Below, one piece after another: positions 33,905 through 46,096 of a stretch of DNA of 64,000 nt; within the stretch, counting starts at the first letter, position 1, and each line of letters starts with the position of its first letter. The translations under genes were made by a program, and so were the position numbers. The notes beneath the pieces are model-generated. The model searched no databases. It saw only the letters and a list, made by a program, of their open reading frames with translations, and was not told the DNA's origin. The DNA comes from Clonostachys chloroleuca (lineage: Eukaryota; Ascomycota; Sordariomycetes; Hypocreales; Bionectriaceae): NCBI GenBank assembly GCA_037952775.1, contig JBANAY010000003.1, forward strand, positions 1,240,001-1,304,000, given 5' to 3'.

Positions 33905-35600
33905 ATTATAGAGGCAGTCTGGTAACTGTTGGCATATAAGACTGCCAGTTTTGTTATAGTTTCTACTGAAGATAGTGTCTCTGAGCTTCTAGGAGCAACT
34001 CAACTATACCAAAATACAAGTTTATTAATATCGATGTTGAATTCTACATGATTTTGGAGTATTGTCTTTGAGAAATATACTACTGAACAGATGTCTATAC
34101 AATCGGCATTAGGTAATATCCAAAGTGCCTAGTAGTTTTGAGCCAAACAAAAGTCGAGAACGTCCTGGGTGAAACGAAATACGATGGGCTGTTAGCATAA
34201 TGCACATATCATTTCAAGGATGAACTGTTATTGTTAAGATGGCTCCATCTTCTCTTGACCAATTTTCAATTTTGATCAAACTTCAGCCGGATCGAACAGC
34301 ATTCCAACCTCTCTCTGGGTTTCAGACGTTGCGCCTCTTGGCTTGGCATTAGTGACTTTTACCACAGGGATGTTTTCATACATCTCGGCCGTTACCTATA
34401 ATCATATAAATGAACTTCGTATCATGAGTCTGATCGTGGAGCAGCTTCAAATCTTCAAGTGTCAAGAATACATACACCGTCAAGCATCTGATCCATGGAG
34501 CCCTATACGGATGAGCAGTCTATATCCTTCTTCCTTTTCCATGCCTCATCCACATCAAATCAAGCCTATCTACAACATGCTCATCCCGAAGTTCCCTGTC
34601 ACCGTTACTAAAGAAAAAACGGCTGCAATTGATAACCAATATCTTTTTGAAATAAGCTCCCAACAGGTCCACTGCAATGTGGCGAATTGTAGTGCGAAAG
34701 TGTGAACAGGGAGTTCATCAGCAGGGATAACGGCACTGCTATGGCAAAATGTATCCAAAGGACGAGCCTGGAAGAGATATTCGCATCTGCACATGATCTT
34801 GACGTAATCCGCATTATAGCAAACTTCCTGTCCGACGTGGACAAGATTAACTGGTTCATGGAGAACGAGTTCCGAAATACGGTAGTGTAGAAGTATGACA
34901 GTATAGGGTAGGCCCTAGACATGGAGATCCTGAGTTGTGGCCTCGAGACAAGCTCTTCTTCCAGCCTTAATTAAATCAATTCACCTCAATTCTCGCTATC
35001 TGTCGAACTATCGATTAAGAGGGTATGACTAACGCGTCCGTTTGGACTTGAGTTCTCTGGACGTTAGTAGGGGAAGAATTTGTTTGGCGCCTATGGAATC
35101 ACGAGCTACGTAGCAGTTATTTTAGTCAAAATATTTTTTTCTCACCGTTTTTTATAACCTGGAAAGTGATTCAAATCGAAGTTTATATAAAGTGAAAGTG
35201 GCGGCTAAGGGGGATTCTGTCATCTCTTTCGAGAGACGAGTTTTCAAATCTGCCTCGGGCGTCGCGTCAAGTTTCGGACCCTTGTATTTCTCCACAGCCT
35301 CACCGCGAGAAACTGCCTTAGCGAACCATCTTATGGTGCTGTTTTAGCTGCAGATTCTCAGATACTAAAGGGAATCTCCCGACAGTGATTGGGTAAGAGT
35401 TAACTACCCCTGTATTATAGTTAATGAGTAGGCGTACTGCTGTGCCACTGCCGGACATGCCTTGCATTCGGCTCCATGGTTTCCCACGTGGCAAAGATTT
35501 TTACTTCTCCCACACAACTGGAGTTTTGATGTCCAAGTTTTGATCAAGTCCCAGTTCCCTGCAGAGTCAAGTTGGGTCAGGGCTGGGTTTATACGACCTG
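33905..35600. other. Intergenic, no firm gene
   Basis: About 1.7 kb. A frame at 34741-34890 could encode 49 aa (MAKCIQRTSLEEIF and IIANFLSDVDK), faintly F-box or ankyrin-cap-like, and may be a gene fragment. Too little to call. The rest shows nothing recognisable. Confidence 0.35.
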
Positions 35601-37601
35601 ATGGACCCGGCTTCAGTAATAGGTCTTGCTGGCGCTGTCGCAGGTCTCGCCGACGTCATAGCAAGGACTGTTGTGACTCTAAGCGACCTTCGAAATGCAT
35701 ACAGTCAATCAGATTTCAAGCTCAGTGCCCTCATATGTCAGCTTTCCACACTTAAAGCCTCTCTGAGTCACATAGCTGAGATGGTAAACACAACTTATGG
35801 CAACACACCATCGCCGAGCACACAGTTTTGTGAAGATTTGAGGGTTTCAATGTACGGCTGTGAAGCGATGGTGAGTGCGTTGGATACTCGTCTAGCAAAA
35901 TTCCATCAAAACGAGACCATTGGCTTGAGCATCTTGGGCAAGATCGAAGTTGTGTTGGATGACTCGACGATTAATGAGTATCTCAGCATGCTTAATAACC
36001 AAACAAATGCACTTCAACTACTTCTGACGACTCTCCAATGGTATGTCTGGTCTTGGGCATCTACAAGATACACAACCGTTTGCTAAGATGTCTTTATAGT
36101 CAGACATCGCTAGCCATAGACAAAAAGCTTCAAGAGTCCAGTTCTCGACGGATCATTGACCAGGTCAAGGATGATACTTCATCCCTGGTGTCTCTATACG
36201 ACACAACCTCCCTTGCGTCAACTAAAAGCACTGGAGCTCAAGATATCTCCACCACTGCGCCCGTCTCTTTCTCATTCGATTCAGAGATAGTTACGTCAAG
36301 AGTGTACCAAACGGCAATGAGGTATCAATTGAGAGTATCAGGAAATGATGATGGGGCAGACGAAAGCGACATAGCATCTTCACGTCTTGGAATCAACCGC
36401 CGATTTTCTTTCTCAGTTCACAGTGAGAAAGCTTTTGACCTAGAAGATTCACCACCCGTCAATTCAGACGAAGGTGATACAAACACCAACCCGACGTCCA
36501 AAATTACCTCCCACCCAAGGGCAATTCGAAGGGAGACAAGTAAACTTGTACAATCAACAACATCTCTACCACGGACTGAAAGATCGAATGATTCGAAAAA
36601 GATTCTCCTTATTGGCTCATCGGAAAGTGGTAAGAGCACGCTAATCAAATCACTCAGTTGTGCATTTGACCCATTCGATGAGCAGACACGTCAGACCTAC
36701 ATTGAAGAGATAGTAGAGAATTGTGTGGAAACAATGCGCCTCCTTGTCATCGAGACAGATATAGACCGTGTTGGAGGCGACTCCGGCCTGCAAAAGGAAT
36801 GTCGATTGTTGATGGAATACGATAACGATCGGCGAGAATGCTTGAAAATGAGCGAGAAATTGGCGGGGGCTATCTCCTCCATTTGGCAGAGCCCAGAGAT
36901 GCAAACGAGATTTGAGCATCGTCGTCAGCATCAAGAAATGTATTATCTGCCAACATCGTCGGAATAGTAAGTCGCATATCCCTGCGTGGTAAAAGCTACT
37001 AACTTAACTTGCCAGTTTCCTCGACTCGGTCGGCCGGTTAGCGGATGCTAACTACCTACCCACGGATAGTGATATTCTTCGCTCATATTGCAAGACATCT
37101 GGAATTTGCACGTTCGAATTCAATTCAGCGGGCAGGTCATATAACTTCTACGATGTCGGGGGAGCCCGGTCCCAACGTCGAAAGTGGATCGAATTGTTTC
37201 CCAAGGCAGATGTTTTTATGTGGACGTTTGACATGTGCTGTTCTTGTGAAGTGTCTCAAGATCATGGAGGCGATTCTATGGAGGAACAGCTGGAGCTATG
37301 GGAGTTCGTTGTCAATCATCATAGAATTGACTTTGACGCCACCTTTGTTGTTATTTTTACGAAGATTGATAAGCTTACACCTGCGGTAATATCTCGTCTG
37401 CTATCAGCGAAATTCTTTCGGGGATATGAGAAAGATCGGACGGATGTTGACATGGTCCTTGATCATGTTGCAAAGAGATTGGCAATGGCAGTGAGAGGGA
37501 CAAGGATAAATGTTTCATTCGGGTACGCGAGCATAGCAACTTCGCCGACGGAGATGGCTGAGGAAGCCATGAGGACACTGAAGCAGCTTGATCCAATATG
37601 A
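35601..37601 (+). CDS. STAND-type N-terminal domain fused to a G-alpha-like domain
   Basis: Three exons: 35601-36040, 36100-36966, 37016-37601, with introns of 59 and 49 nt, coding 630 aa. Residues 1-about 150 begin MDPASVIGLAGAVAGLADVI and form a helical domain like that found at the N-terminus of many fungal NLR/STAND proteins. A Ser/Thr-rich linker follows. From residue 319 a heterotrimeric-G-protein alpha domain starts: G1 GSSESGKST (319-327), a helical insert, switch I DILRSYCKTSG (455-465), switch II DVGGARSQRRKW (482-493) and FTKID (T551-D554). The catalytic Arg position of switch I is Tyr460, and the catalytic Gln of switch II is Ala486. NKxD is TKxD. The N-terminal myristoylation Gly of normal G-alpha is absent. 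Predicted: nucleotide binding with little or no GTP hydrolysis. Probably a signalling or immune-type switch rather than a canonical receptor-coupled G-alpha. Confidence 0.8.
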
Positions 37602-39066
37602 TATGATTATTTATCCTCAACATACGACACAGACTTGATATGCCATCAGAGAATGAAGGTCACTCTCCTGTACATTGAAAATAATCAGAAGAAGTTTCAT
37701 GTCAGACTTGGAAAATAGGATCATCTTGAATGATTAGATTGGAAAACTAAAAGCGTCCGTAGCTTCTTCTATTTGGCAAATAATGTTGCCAATTCATCTC
37801 AGTAGACATAGTTCTGGTCTTGTTACACCATTGAATGCCTACCCTGACAGGAGGCAAGATGATAATGAAGGGTATCGCGCTTCTAGAGGTTAGCACCGGT
37901 GATGAGGATCATTGGGCTTTGAAGAAAGGCGTCGGTTATCCAATGAACCTCGCAGAATGGGGTGAGATGTGACTACTTGATATGCGAGAGTTTGCGCGAG
38001 ATTCTCACGCTTAGTAGCAGGCCGCTACTGATATTGAGGAAGCTGGTATCCGTGTTGAAGAAGAAGGCAACGAAACCAGTGTTTTCCAAATTCAAGGAAG
38101 GAAGGGAAAGTGAATTGAAACAGGGATTAGGAGCCCAGTCATGATCAAAGTGTCCTGAAAGTATCCGAAAGTCGACCCGCATCAATATCAACCCTTGCGA
38201 GAGATCTAACTGTCCTTGGAGCGGAGAGGATTAATGTAACAGGACTTAGTTCCCTTCTCGCCTACAATTAAATATCCACTGTTTGATCCATCAATGCTTT
38301 GATCAGATTGTACTAGTAAGATAGTATCGCTTTGCAAAGACCTGTAAAATGTGAAAGGATTTGTGATCAACAATTTAGCTGAACCATAGGCAACCTACAT
38401 TTATGACAATATTGCAGTACCTTTCCACTGATATCTTAAATCTAAGAGCTCTCTTGTATTTCGGTTGACTCGGCGCTCCCTCCTTTCAATGCAACGCAAA
38501 CGAAGACTTGCGATGAAGTGGGCACGGATGTTAAGACATCCGGAATCCTTCGTGACAGGGGGTTGATCTGGCAACCTGCCGTTGGATTGGCAGATGGGCG
38601 AGCTTGTCACTACTTCCTCTCGGGAAGACCAGTTCCTGATCAGTCGATATCTCGTTATCTGGTTGCCAGCTCCTCTTGTCAGTGGTGGTCGAATCAGATC
38701 AACCGTTTTTCCAATTAGCAGGGCCCTCTTTTTGTTCCTGGGATGAAATTAGCACCAGCCTAAGAAAAGGTAAGCCCTCTAAGCTCGACGACGACATAAG
38801 GAAATGCGTGTCGTCTGCTTGCTGATAGGTCCAAATTGTCGTCAGCAGAAGCCCAAAATGGAATGATTCAGCGCGCCAATGGCAAACTATCGCGACACAA
38901 CGGTTAATTCCATCATCGGCCATAATGATTTCTACAAGTCGCTGCCCATGCCAGAGTTGAGTTATAAATGATGTGTCCCTCGATCGTGGTTGTTTCGTAC
39001 AGCCGCCTCCTCTGTACTCCTCTAACGAGCGATCGCCGCCTCAGCCAGCATTGATTCAACCACGCA
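37602..39066. other. Intergenic, P450 promoter at right end
   Basis: TATAAA at 38963-38968 lies about 100 bp upstream of the P450 start codon. The remaining 1.3 kb has only short unsupported frames. Confidence 0.45.
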
Positions 39067-40725
39067 ATGCTATCAGCCGGATTATTCCTTGGGCTCTTTG
39101 TCCTATACTGGGTTTGGATTGCAATTTATCACCTGTACCTGAGTCCCTTGGCTAAGATTCCCGGACCCAAGATCGCTGGTACGGCTGATCTTCCCACCCA
39201 GTAGCATCAACGACGACCAGCTAACTAGTTCCAATCCAACAGCACTAACAACGTGGTACTGCGCATACCATGACATTATCCGCGGAGGCCAATACATCTG
39301 GGTAGTGGAGGAGATGCACCGCAAGTATGGCCCCATCGTGAGGACAATGCCGGGCGTGGTCCACGTCAACGATCCCGCTTTCATCGAGAAGTTATACACG
39401 CTCGCCCCAAACGTACGCCGCGAGCGAGGATGGCCCGTTCTGAACATGTTCGGCAATGACAAGGCCATGCTGCCCACGCGTGACCATGATCTTCATCGCC
39501 GGAGACGCGCCGTCATCAGCCGGTACTTCTCGCAGCAGAACGTGAGGCGGTTGGTCCCCTTCATCAATGACACGCTGGGCGATCTGCTCGAACGATTCGA
39601 CAAATGGGCCGAGGCGGGCGATATCATCAAAGTTAGTATGCCGTACCGGGCTGCTACCAAGGATGTGATTCAGTCCTATGCGTTTGGCGAAGGCGAAAAG
39701 TGTCTGAGTATGCAGGATTGCAATGCTAACTTCTTCGCTATCATTGAAACGAACCGTTTGGTCCATATCAGTGTTCATTTGCCTGCTATGATGGCGGTTG
39801 TGAACAATTTGCCAGCACAAGTAGCCAAAGCGTTGATACCAACCGTGGGTACTTTTATCCAATTTCTCGAAGTAGGCATATCCTATTCATCCAAAGCCTG
39901 AGAAAGACTCAATCAATTCTAACAACCCTGCAGAGTCTTACCGTAACGATCGAAGGTATCCGAAACTCCAAGGAGGACCCCGAGCGACGAACAATTTTCC
40001 ACGAAATTCTACACAGTGATATTTCCGACCAAGAGAAGAGCACCAGCCGCATGGTTGACGAGGCTATGATACTCGCCATTGCGGGAGCAGACACGACGGC
40101 CGCCACGTTGGAGGTTCTCACCTACCACGTGCTGAGTGACAGAAAGATCTTCAAGAGGCTACGGGCTGAGCTTGACCAGGCGATCCCGGATCCAACTCAA
40201 TTCCCGGACCCCGCCAAGTTGGATAATCTGCCTTTCCTCAACGCCTTGATTGAGGAGACGCTGAGACTCTACCCGAGCGCAACGCATCGCCAGGATCGCC
40301 TGGCACCTGATGAGGATCTGGTCTATGAATACCCAGACGGGCGCAGTGTGACGATTCCCCGGGGAACTGTCGTGGGCATGACTGCTATACTAGTCAACCG
40401 AAGCCCACTGTGGTATGAGAATCCGGACGAGTTCAGGCCGGAGCGGTATCTAGAGAATCCAAAGAGCTTCAAGCGCATGTTGACGTTTTCCAAGGGAGCA
40501 CGGCAATGTCTCGGGATCAATCTAGCGTACCAGGAGCTTCAGACGTTCACTGCAGGAATCTTTCGCAAGTACGGGCCTTACGACCCTAAGCTGAAAGAGC
40601 AGAGTGGCCCAACCTTGGAACTCTACGAGACCACGGTGGAGGATGTCAAGACGCATGCGGACTATGTCACACCTGGGTTGCGTCCCGGCAGTAAAGGGGT
40701 GCAGGTACGGATTCGCCGAGGATAA
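39067..40725 (+). CDS. Cytochrome P450 monooxygenase
   Basis: Three exons: 39067-39178, 39243-39871, 39934-40725, with introns of 64 and 62 nt. The product has 510 aa, normal P450 length. An N-terminal ER anchor (LFLGLFVLYWVWIAIYHLY) is followed by a proline-containing hinge (KIPGPKIA). The I-helix oxygen-binding motif AGADTT, K-helix ETLR, PERY region (EFRPERYL) and the heme-binding loop FSKGARQCLG with its axial Cys are all present. The overall pattern resembles fungal secondary-metabolism P450s (trichodiene-oxygenase-like), but the substrate is unknown. The next gene downstream on the same strand is a Zn2Cys6 regulator, an arrangement often seen in small metabolic modules. No synthase is in the window. 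Confidence 0.92.
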
Positions 40726-41334
40726 TTAGGTTGTTCCTTGGACGAAATTCTATATCAGCCGTTGGTGAACATCGCTCCGTGGCTGTATCACTCATGTCTA
40801 AGGGGGCGACCCAGAGCAAGTGATCGGCCGAGTTGTCAGTAACACAAAACCATATACTTCAGACAAAGTCGCAGTCCTTCAAGCGAATATCACCTGGCAT
40901 TTCGCTGTTGGCCCAGTTCCGACTCACACATTGGGTCGTTGGTCGTCCCTGTTGTGATCGTGGAAGGACTCTTTCAACAGAATTTGTACCTTTAGCTTTA
41001 TCTCTCCAGTAATGTTCCAGCGAAGATTTAATTGAGTGAAGATACATCGGTGTTCGGTCGAAACTCAACGACACATTTAGAACCAAATCTGTTACTTGCT
41101 ATGCCGCTTGAATCTAATGTGTCTCAAGCGGCGGAGAATTCCCGCTGGCCGCCGATGGTCCCGCAACCAACACGGATCCCTGTCAGCAAGATTGAGTGTT
41201 GCTTTCAAACTGAGTTGCATGGATGGGCGGAGTTGCGGCGCTTTTCCGCAGGTTTTCCGCCGCTCGTCCGTGGAATGAACACCACCACCAGCTGCAATCA
41301 GAACACGGCATTTTCCAAGCAATCTCAAGCAGCC
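40726..41334. other. Intergenic, P450 to regulator
   Basis: About 600 bp. The frame of the following gene is open leftward to about 41,032 (ATGs at 41101 and 41275), so part of this stretch may be coding. No TATA box noticed. Confidence 0.4.
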
Positions 41335-42579
41335 ATGTCTATCCATGTGGTCCGTAAGATATCCGACGATGCCCAATTCAAGCGGTCTGCTTGCGTGGCC
41401 TGCAGCAAGGCCAAGCGCAGGTGCACCAAGCAAGCTCCCGCATGCCATCGGTGTCGGACCAAGAGGATCAGATGCGACTACCCTTCATCTCGCGTTCTCC
41501 TATCGCCGCCCTTGGCGACGTCTTCAACTTCTGAAGAGACCTCCCAAGTAGACCTCGGTGCTGTATTTGGTTTAGGTGACGCGACCGAGGACTCCGACGC
41601 GACGGCGGATCAGATCTCGGGAGACGGAATCGACCGGTTCGGGGCCAATTTCCTCGAAAGCCCGTGGTTTCTGAGCGCATCAGGCTGGGAGATTGACAAG
41701 TCTTGCTCCAACGCGGACAATAGTATAACCTACATGGACTCGGGGCTCGACTTCTTCGTTGATCAATTGCGGCTGTGGCTAGATCAGTGGACGACGGACA
41801 ATCACTGCCCGTTCATCCACGCCCGCCTCTACGGAGACGAGCTTCCATGTCCGCTCCAAAATGCCTACGCGGCATGGCTGACGTATAGATCGCCCGGCGC
41901 AATCAAGAAGCGAAGAATTGCGCTCCAGATGGGGATAGACTGGTCGAGAAACATTGTGGAGGAGCAGTCCATATATGACGGGCTCGGCAAAGAATCCATC
42001 ACGACGTTGCATCATCTCTGCAGGACGCAGGCGCTCATCGTCTTCCAGCTGATGGGGCTCTTTGACGGCGATATCAGAGCTCGCGCTCAGGCCGAAGACA
42101 CATCTCGTACAGTGCTCAAATGGGCTGAAGCCCTCATTCAAAGTGCCGTGGCGGATGTCACAGCTGAGCATCATCCCGGGCGAAGCGACCAGATTGTTCC
42201 AGGGCCGATGGCACTTCGCTCCGATGGAAGTCTAGACTCCACCTGGAAGGCATGGGCTCTGTCGGAATCTATACGGCGGACATGGATAGTTGCAAATTTG
42301 CTAGAAGCGGCGTTCCTCATCCAGAAGCAGGGCTTTGCTATCTGTCCGGGAAGTATTGGCTTCACCGGCAAGAGTGGCATGTGGAACGCGTCTTCACCTC
42401 ACGAGTGGCTCAAGAGTGTACAGGCCAAGACAACCACAAATCTCGTAGTATTTTGCAGAGGACTAGACAAGCTACTTACTAACGGCAAACCTCCTGATGT
42501 TGATGAGTTCAGTCAAGCTCTGCTTACATATGGCTGTGGGCGGGAGGCGGTCGTGGACTGGTTGGCATCTCAAGTATAG
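41335..42579 (+). CDS. Zn2Cys6 transcription factor next to a P450
   Basis: Single exon, 414 aa from ATG 41335. In-frame ATGs at 41275 and 41101 would lengthen the N-terminus. I chose 41335 because it has the best context (AGCCATGTC) and puts the zinc cluster at residues 19-46. The cluster is exact: C-VA-C-SKAKRR-C-TKQAPA-C-HR-C-RTKRIR-C-DYP. The rest is a helical regulatory region with RTWIVANLLEAAF and a WAEALIQSAV stretch. It is shorter than most Zn2Cys6 factors, and the size resembles pathway-specific regulators of metabolite clusters. Likely controls nearby genes such as the P450; inferred from position only. Confidence 0.85.
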   Translation: MSIHVVRKISDDAQFKRSACVACSKAKRRCTKQAPACHRCRTKRIRCDYPSSRVLLSPPLATSSTSEETSQVDLGAVFGLGDATEDSDATADQISGDGIDRFGANFLESPWFLSASGWEIDKSCSNADNSITYMDSGLDFFVDQLRLWLDQWTTDNHCPFIHARLYGDELPCPLQNAYAAWLTYRSPGAIKKRRIALQMGIDWSRNIVEEQSIYDGLGKESITTLHHLCRTQALIVFQLMGLFDGDIRARAQAEDTSRTVLKWAEALIQSAVADVTAEHHPGRSDQIVPGPMALRSDGSLDSTWKAWALSESIRRTWIVANLLEAAFLIQKQGFAICPGSIGFTGKSGMWNASSPHEWLKSVQAKTTTNLVVFCRGLDKLLTNGKPPDVDEFSQALLTYGCGREAVVDWLASQV

Positions 42580-44177
42580 GGTGGGCGGTAGAGAGGTTGT
42601 TCCGATGATCTACATAATACTGTACCTTTGAGGCTCTGAAAACGTTTTTTTTTTGCCGGTGATTTCTTCATATGACGATCAGAATAGCTCATTTGATGAC
42701 AATATTGGCTCAATCCTCACGTCAGTGAACGACGGCATCAAAACGAAAGGGGGCCGGCTAGTCGTTTGGAGCAAGTAAAGCACATGTGGATTCAACTGGA
42801 CCGGGAAGCCGGTGACATGAGTCGGGGATACGTGGAAGCATAAAATTTGCATAACAAAAGGGGGGAGGAAGTCAATTGGCAGCGAATCTGCACCGGAATA
42901 ACCTTGTTTTTCCCAATCCCCGCGCGGAGAGACTTTCCCTTGAGAATCAATAGCCGTCCCCGTGTTTTGACTTTCTACGCCGACTGGCAAGGCCTTTGTT
43001 TCTTCTTAGTCATGGCCGGCCAATCAGGGCACCTTGGGCGGCTCTCGGAGGTCAGATGGACTCGTCATTTTGGAGCTCTTACGTACATGTAACCAGCGGT
43101 GCTATGCAAGGATGGCAATGGAATGTACTGGCGATGGATACAGAGGGCAATTTGCACTGCTGGGAGCCGAGACGATTGGCTTCAGGCTGATCCAGGTACA
43201 TAATGCAGGGCAGTTGAAAATTTTTGTAGGTGTCGGTCACGATGGCTGACGGATCATCCACCGCATACCTGGAGCTACGCCAATGGCTACGGAATGAAAC
43301 AGGGGTCACAGGAGTCTCACTGCGGTGATGCTGGGCAGCAATTTACCACACAAGCTCGCTAGCTCAGGCAAGCTTCCAACGCGTTCAGGAGAAGCTTCTC
43401 CTTCGACTCAGTCCGTCTTGATGGGGGAAAACGCCAGAGTTTCCCCGGGTCGCGTGACACGAGTCTGGGGCTTATTCTGGCCAGGGGCAGAGGCTGGAGA
43501 GCCAGATGGAACAGATCTTTGATTGCCCTTCCCCATGACCGAGACTTGCGGTGGATGCTCGCTCAATAGGCTCGACCCAATGGGCGGCCATGACACCACC
43601 ACACCCTTGTGTGCCGCCATGTCACCCGCAAGGTGACGAGCGATTGATGTGATTTCCATCTACAAATGCCAAGTTGCCGGTATTTTTCTGTTACGTACGA
43701 GTGGCGTCCCTTTTGTGGGGATGATGTCTTTGTGACGATCACGCGGGCTGCTGATTCTGAGAATAGAGACGGCGGCCAGAGCTTCGAGCAAGCTGCCCCG
43801 GCCGTCCAGCCCGACCGGCACACCCAATTCGCTGCACTGCTACCGTCTGGCGGGCGCAACTGTTGAGGATGAATCCATCCAGGACGAGGGATCCACCCCC
43901 GCATCACTCGATCCCTGCCGCCCTGACCCATTCCAACTCCTGATCCATCGACGGACAGCGTCCAGAGTACGTACCGGCACAGGCTGAGGTTGTGAAGAGA
44001 TCCCGTCCTGTCCCCGAGCTGGTACCTGTGAGTTGCTAGTCTCAGGACCTATTAATGGGTTGGCAGCCACATCTGGGGTATGGAATCGTATATAGCCAGG
44101 ACAATGCAATGAGCCGGTCGTCGTCATCACCCCTCTGAACACTCTGTGATCACCATTTTTCTGCACACATCACAACC
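42580..44177. other. Intergenic, no gene recognised
   Basis: 1.6 kb with several overlapping frames up to 122 aa in both strands but no motif, signal peptide or consistent splice pattern. A T run of 8-9 nt lies near 42,647. The right end presumably contains the F-box gene promoter (GTATATAG near 44,087). Confidence 0.4.
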
Positions 44178-45800
44178 ATGGACGAATCATCACCAATGGA
44201 GTGCGGCATGAACATTGCCGATCTGCCCCTCGATGTCCTCCGTCTCATCTTTGACGAGTTCCGGGACCCAGAGGTGCTCTCCCACGGTGAAGTCGACTGG
44301 TCGCCGAGCCAATCCCGAGCTTGGCGGCCGGCCGACTCAACCAACCTCCAGACCATCCAGAATACCCGTCTGGCCTGCCGTCTGTTCAATTCTGTCGCCT
44401 CACCCCTTCTCGCCCCCGTCCTGCGTCTGGATCTAAGCAAGAGATCTCTACAAATCGCCAATGGCCTGACGCAAAACCCCCTAATCGCGTCCGGCATTCA
44501 CGGCGTGCTGGTCAACCTCGACTACAGACCAGCTGAATTGGCTAATAACATGGCCCTCTACGCCAACTACCTGCAGCTGGAACTGCAGCAGATTGACACC
44601 TACTGCCAGACCAAAATCTTTCACCACCACCGTTTTATGAGCGAGGACGATGATGAATGCTATGACGAGGCATCAGAGCACCTGGATGCCTGCACCCAAT
44701 GCAGGTTCGAGTATCGCTCTTTGTGTGACGCATGGCAGGCCTGTGTCCAGAACAGGGGAATCTCGCCCACCAAGGAGACGCGAGCCTACCAAGCAATGCT
44801 ACGCGAGGGATTCCAAGTGTACAAGCAGGCTCACGAGGAACAGGCCCAGATAATCGCCGACAGGTCATTCGTGGACTCGATTGCAAGCGCCATCGCCCGA
44901 GTCGGACATGCCGTGTCCCTCGGCCTCGTTGACGGGCGCGGCCACAACGCCAGCCCGTTCGCTGCAGATTACTTCTCGTCTATTCTGAACAAGGACATCC
45001 TTGCAGAGTTCATGATCAGGCCGCAGTCGTGGAGTGCTATTGAGAACATTGATGCCAAGCTCGTCCCCGCCCAGATTCTCTCGGAGCTACCCGTCGCCAT
45101 CTGGCAATCTGGTGGTGCACTTCGGAATCTGAGCAATGGCTGCTTTCCCCACCGGAAGGATCATTCCCTGGTTCTATCGCCTGCGCTTGAGGGAGCACAG
45201 GGACACATCGAGGATGCCACAAGTCAGCTGCGTGCATTCGAGTTCGGTACTCTGGCCTCATCGGCAGCCGGTCGGTCCCATCTCGATGACGAGGGCAAGG
45301 CTGCGATGGACGTCTATCTTGGCTCAATGCTGGAGAGCACCAATCTACAAAAGCTGAAACTTGATATGGTGGTTTACAGCGGGGATGATGACAATGGTAA
45401 TCGTCCTGGATACTATCACATCGGTTCGGCCTTGTCATGCGTCAAGAGTAAGGACCTCCGACACGTGAGCATCAACAATGCCGCATTGTCTCAGCATGAC
45501 TTGGAGATATTTTGCAGATCTCTCGGGCGTCGCATAGAGTCATTGAGCCTGAACAAGGTGGACTTGCTGGACGGGTCATGGTTCAACGCCCTCGAGAGGC
45601 TGCGTGACACTCTCTCGTGTCGATGCCTCAAAGGACTCTGTGAGGTATCCTTCAGCGGCCTCTCCGGCGGCGAATTCGGCGACCAGCCAGAGGACCAAAC
45701 CTCCTCATGGCCTGGCAGTATCTCTGGTCCTCTGTCAATGGTCAAGAGGGCAGAGCAATTTGTTAGTGGAATGGAAGAGAGGAATGTGTATTTTAATTAG
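44178..45800 (+). CDS. F-box domain protein
   Basis: Single exon, 540 aa. Residues 12-35 read NIADLPLDVLRLIFDEF, the F-box signature that docks on Skp1. This is followed by a spacer and TRLACRLFNSVASPLLAPVL, the second half usually seen in fungal F-box proteins. The long C-terminal part includes weakly repeated segments (LQKLKLDMVVY, LRHVSINNAALSQHDLEIF, IESLSLNKVDL) suggesting a degenerate leucine-rich repeat substrate-binding region. Family role: substrate receptor of an SCF ubiquitin ligase. Target unknown. Two CxxC-like pairs near residues 170 (DACTQC) may be incidental. Start ACCATGGAC is in excellent context. Confidence 0.82.
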   Translation: MDESSPMECGMNIADLPLDVLRLIFDEFRDPEVLSHGEVDWSPSQSRAWRPADSTNLQTIQNTRLACRLFNSVASPLLAPVLRLDLSKRSLQIANGLTQNPLIASGIHGVLVNLDYRPAELANNMALYANYLQLELQQIDTYCQTKIFHHHRFMSEDDDECYDEASEHLDACTQCRFEYRSLCDAWQACVQNRGISPTKETRAYQAMLREGFQVYKQAHEEQAQIIADRSFVDSIASAIARVGHAVSLGLVDGRGHNASPFAADYFSSILNKDILAEFMIRPQSWSAIENIDAKLVPAQILSELPVAIWQSGGALRNLSNGCFPHRKDHSLVLSPALEGAQGHIEDATSQLRAFEFGTLASSAAGRSHLDDEGKAAMDVYLGSMLESTNLQKLKLDMVVYSGDDDNGNRPGYYHIGSALSCVKSKDLRHVSINNAALSQHDLEIFCRSLGRRIESLSLNKVDLLDGSWFNALERLRDTLSCRCLKGLCEVSFSGLSGGEFGDQPEDQTSSWPGSISGPLSMVKRAEQFVSGMEERNVYFN

Positions 45801-46096
45801 GCGACACAGAAGCCGACCAACAAAAAGCATGGACTAGCGTTGATTTTTTGGGGTTAACAAAAACAAAATGAAGGATATCTTGGCAGAAGATGCTTCTGGC
45901 CAATTCTAATGGGTAATTTTATGATGAAATATGAATCTTTGCATATGGTATGCTTACCATCAACGTTGAGCAACGATCCGTGAAATCGCTTGAAGGAAAA
46001 TAGTTTGGAATCCTATCTATAGGTAACTTGGGCTACCATGCTACAAGCTCAAATGGGGAATTAAGCAGCGTAGATAATATTCCTCCCTCTAGTCAC

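Noticed and set aside
39067..42579. P450 plus Zn2Cys6 pair as a biosynthetic gene cluster
   Set aside because: No polyketide synthase, NRPS, terpene cyclase or other core enzyme in the window; too little to call.
43563..43931. Minus-strand frame of 122 codons in the 42.6-44.2 kb spacer
   Set aside because: Overlaps other random frames, no recognisable sequence, repetitive Gly/Arg bias.
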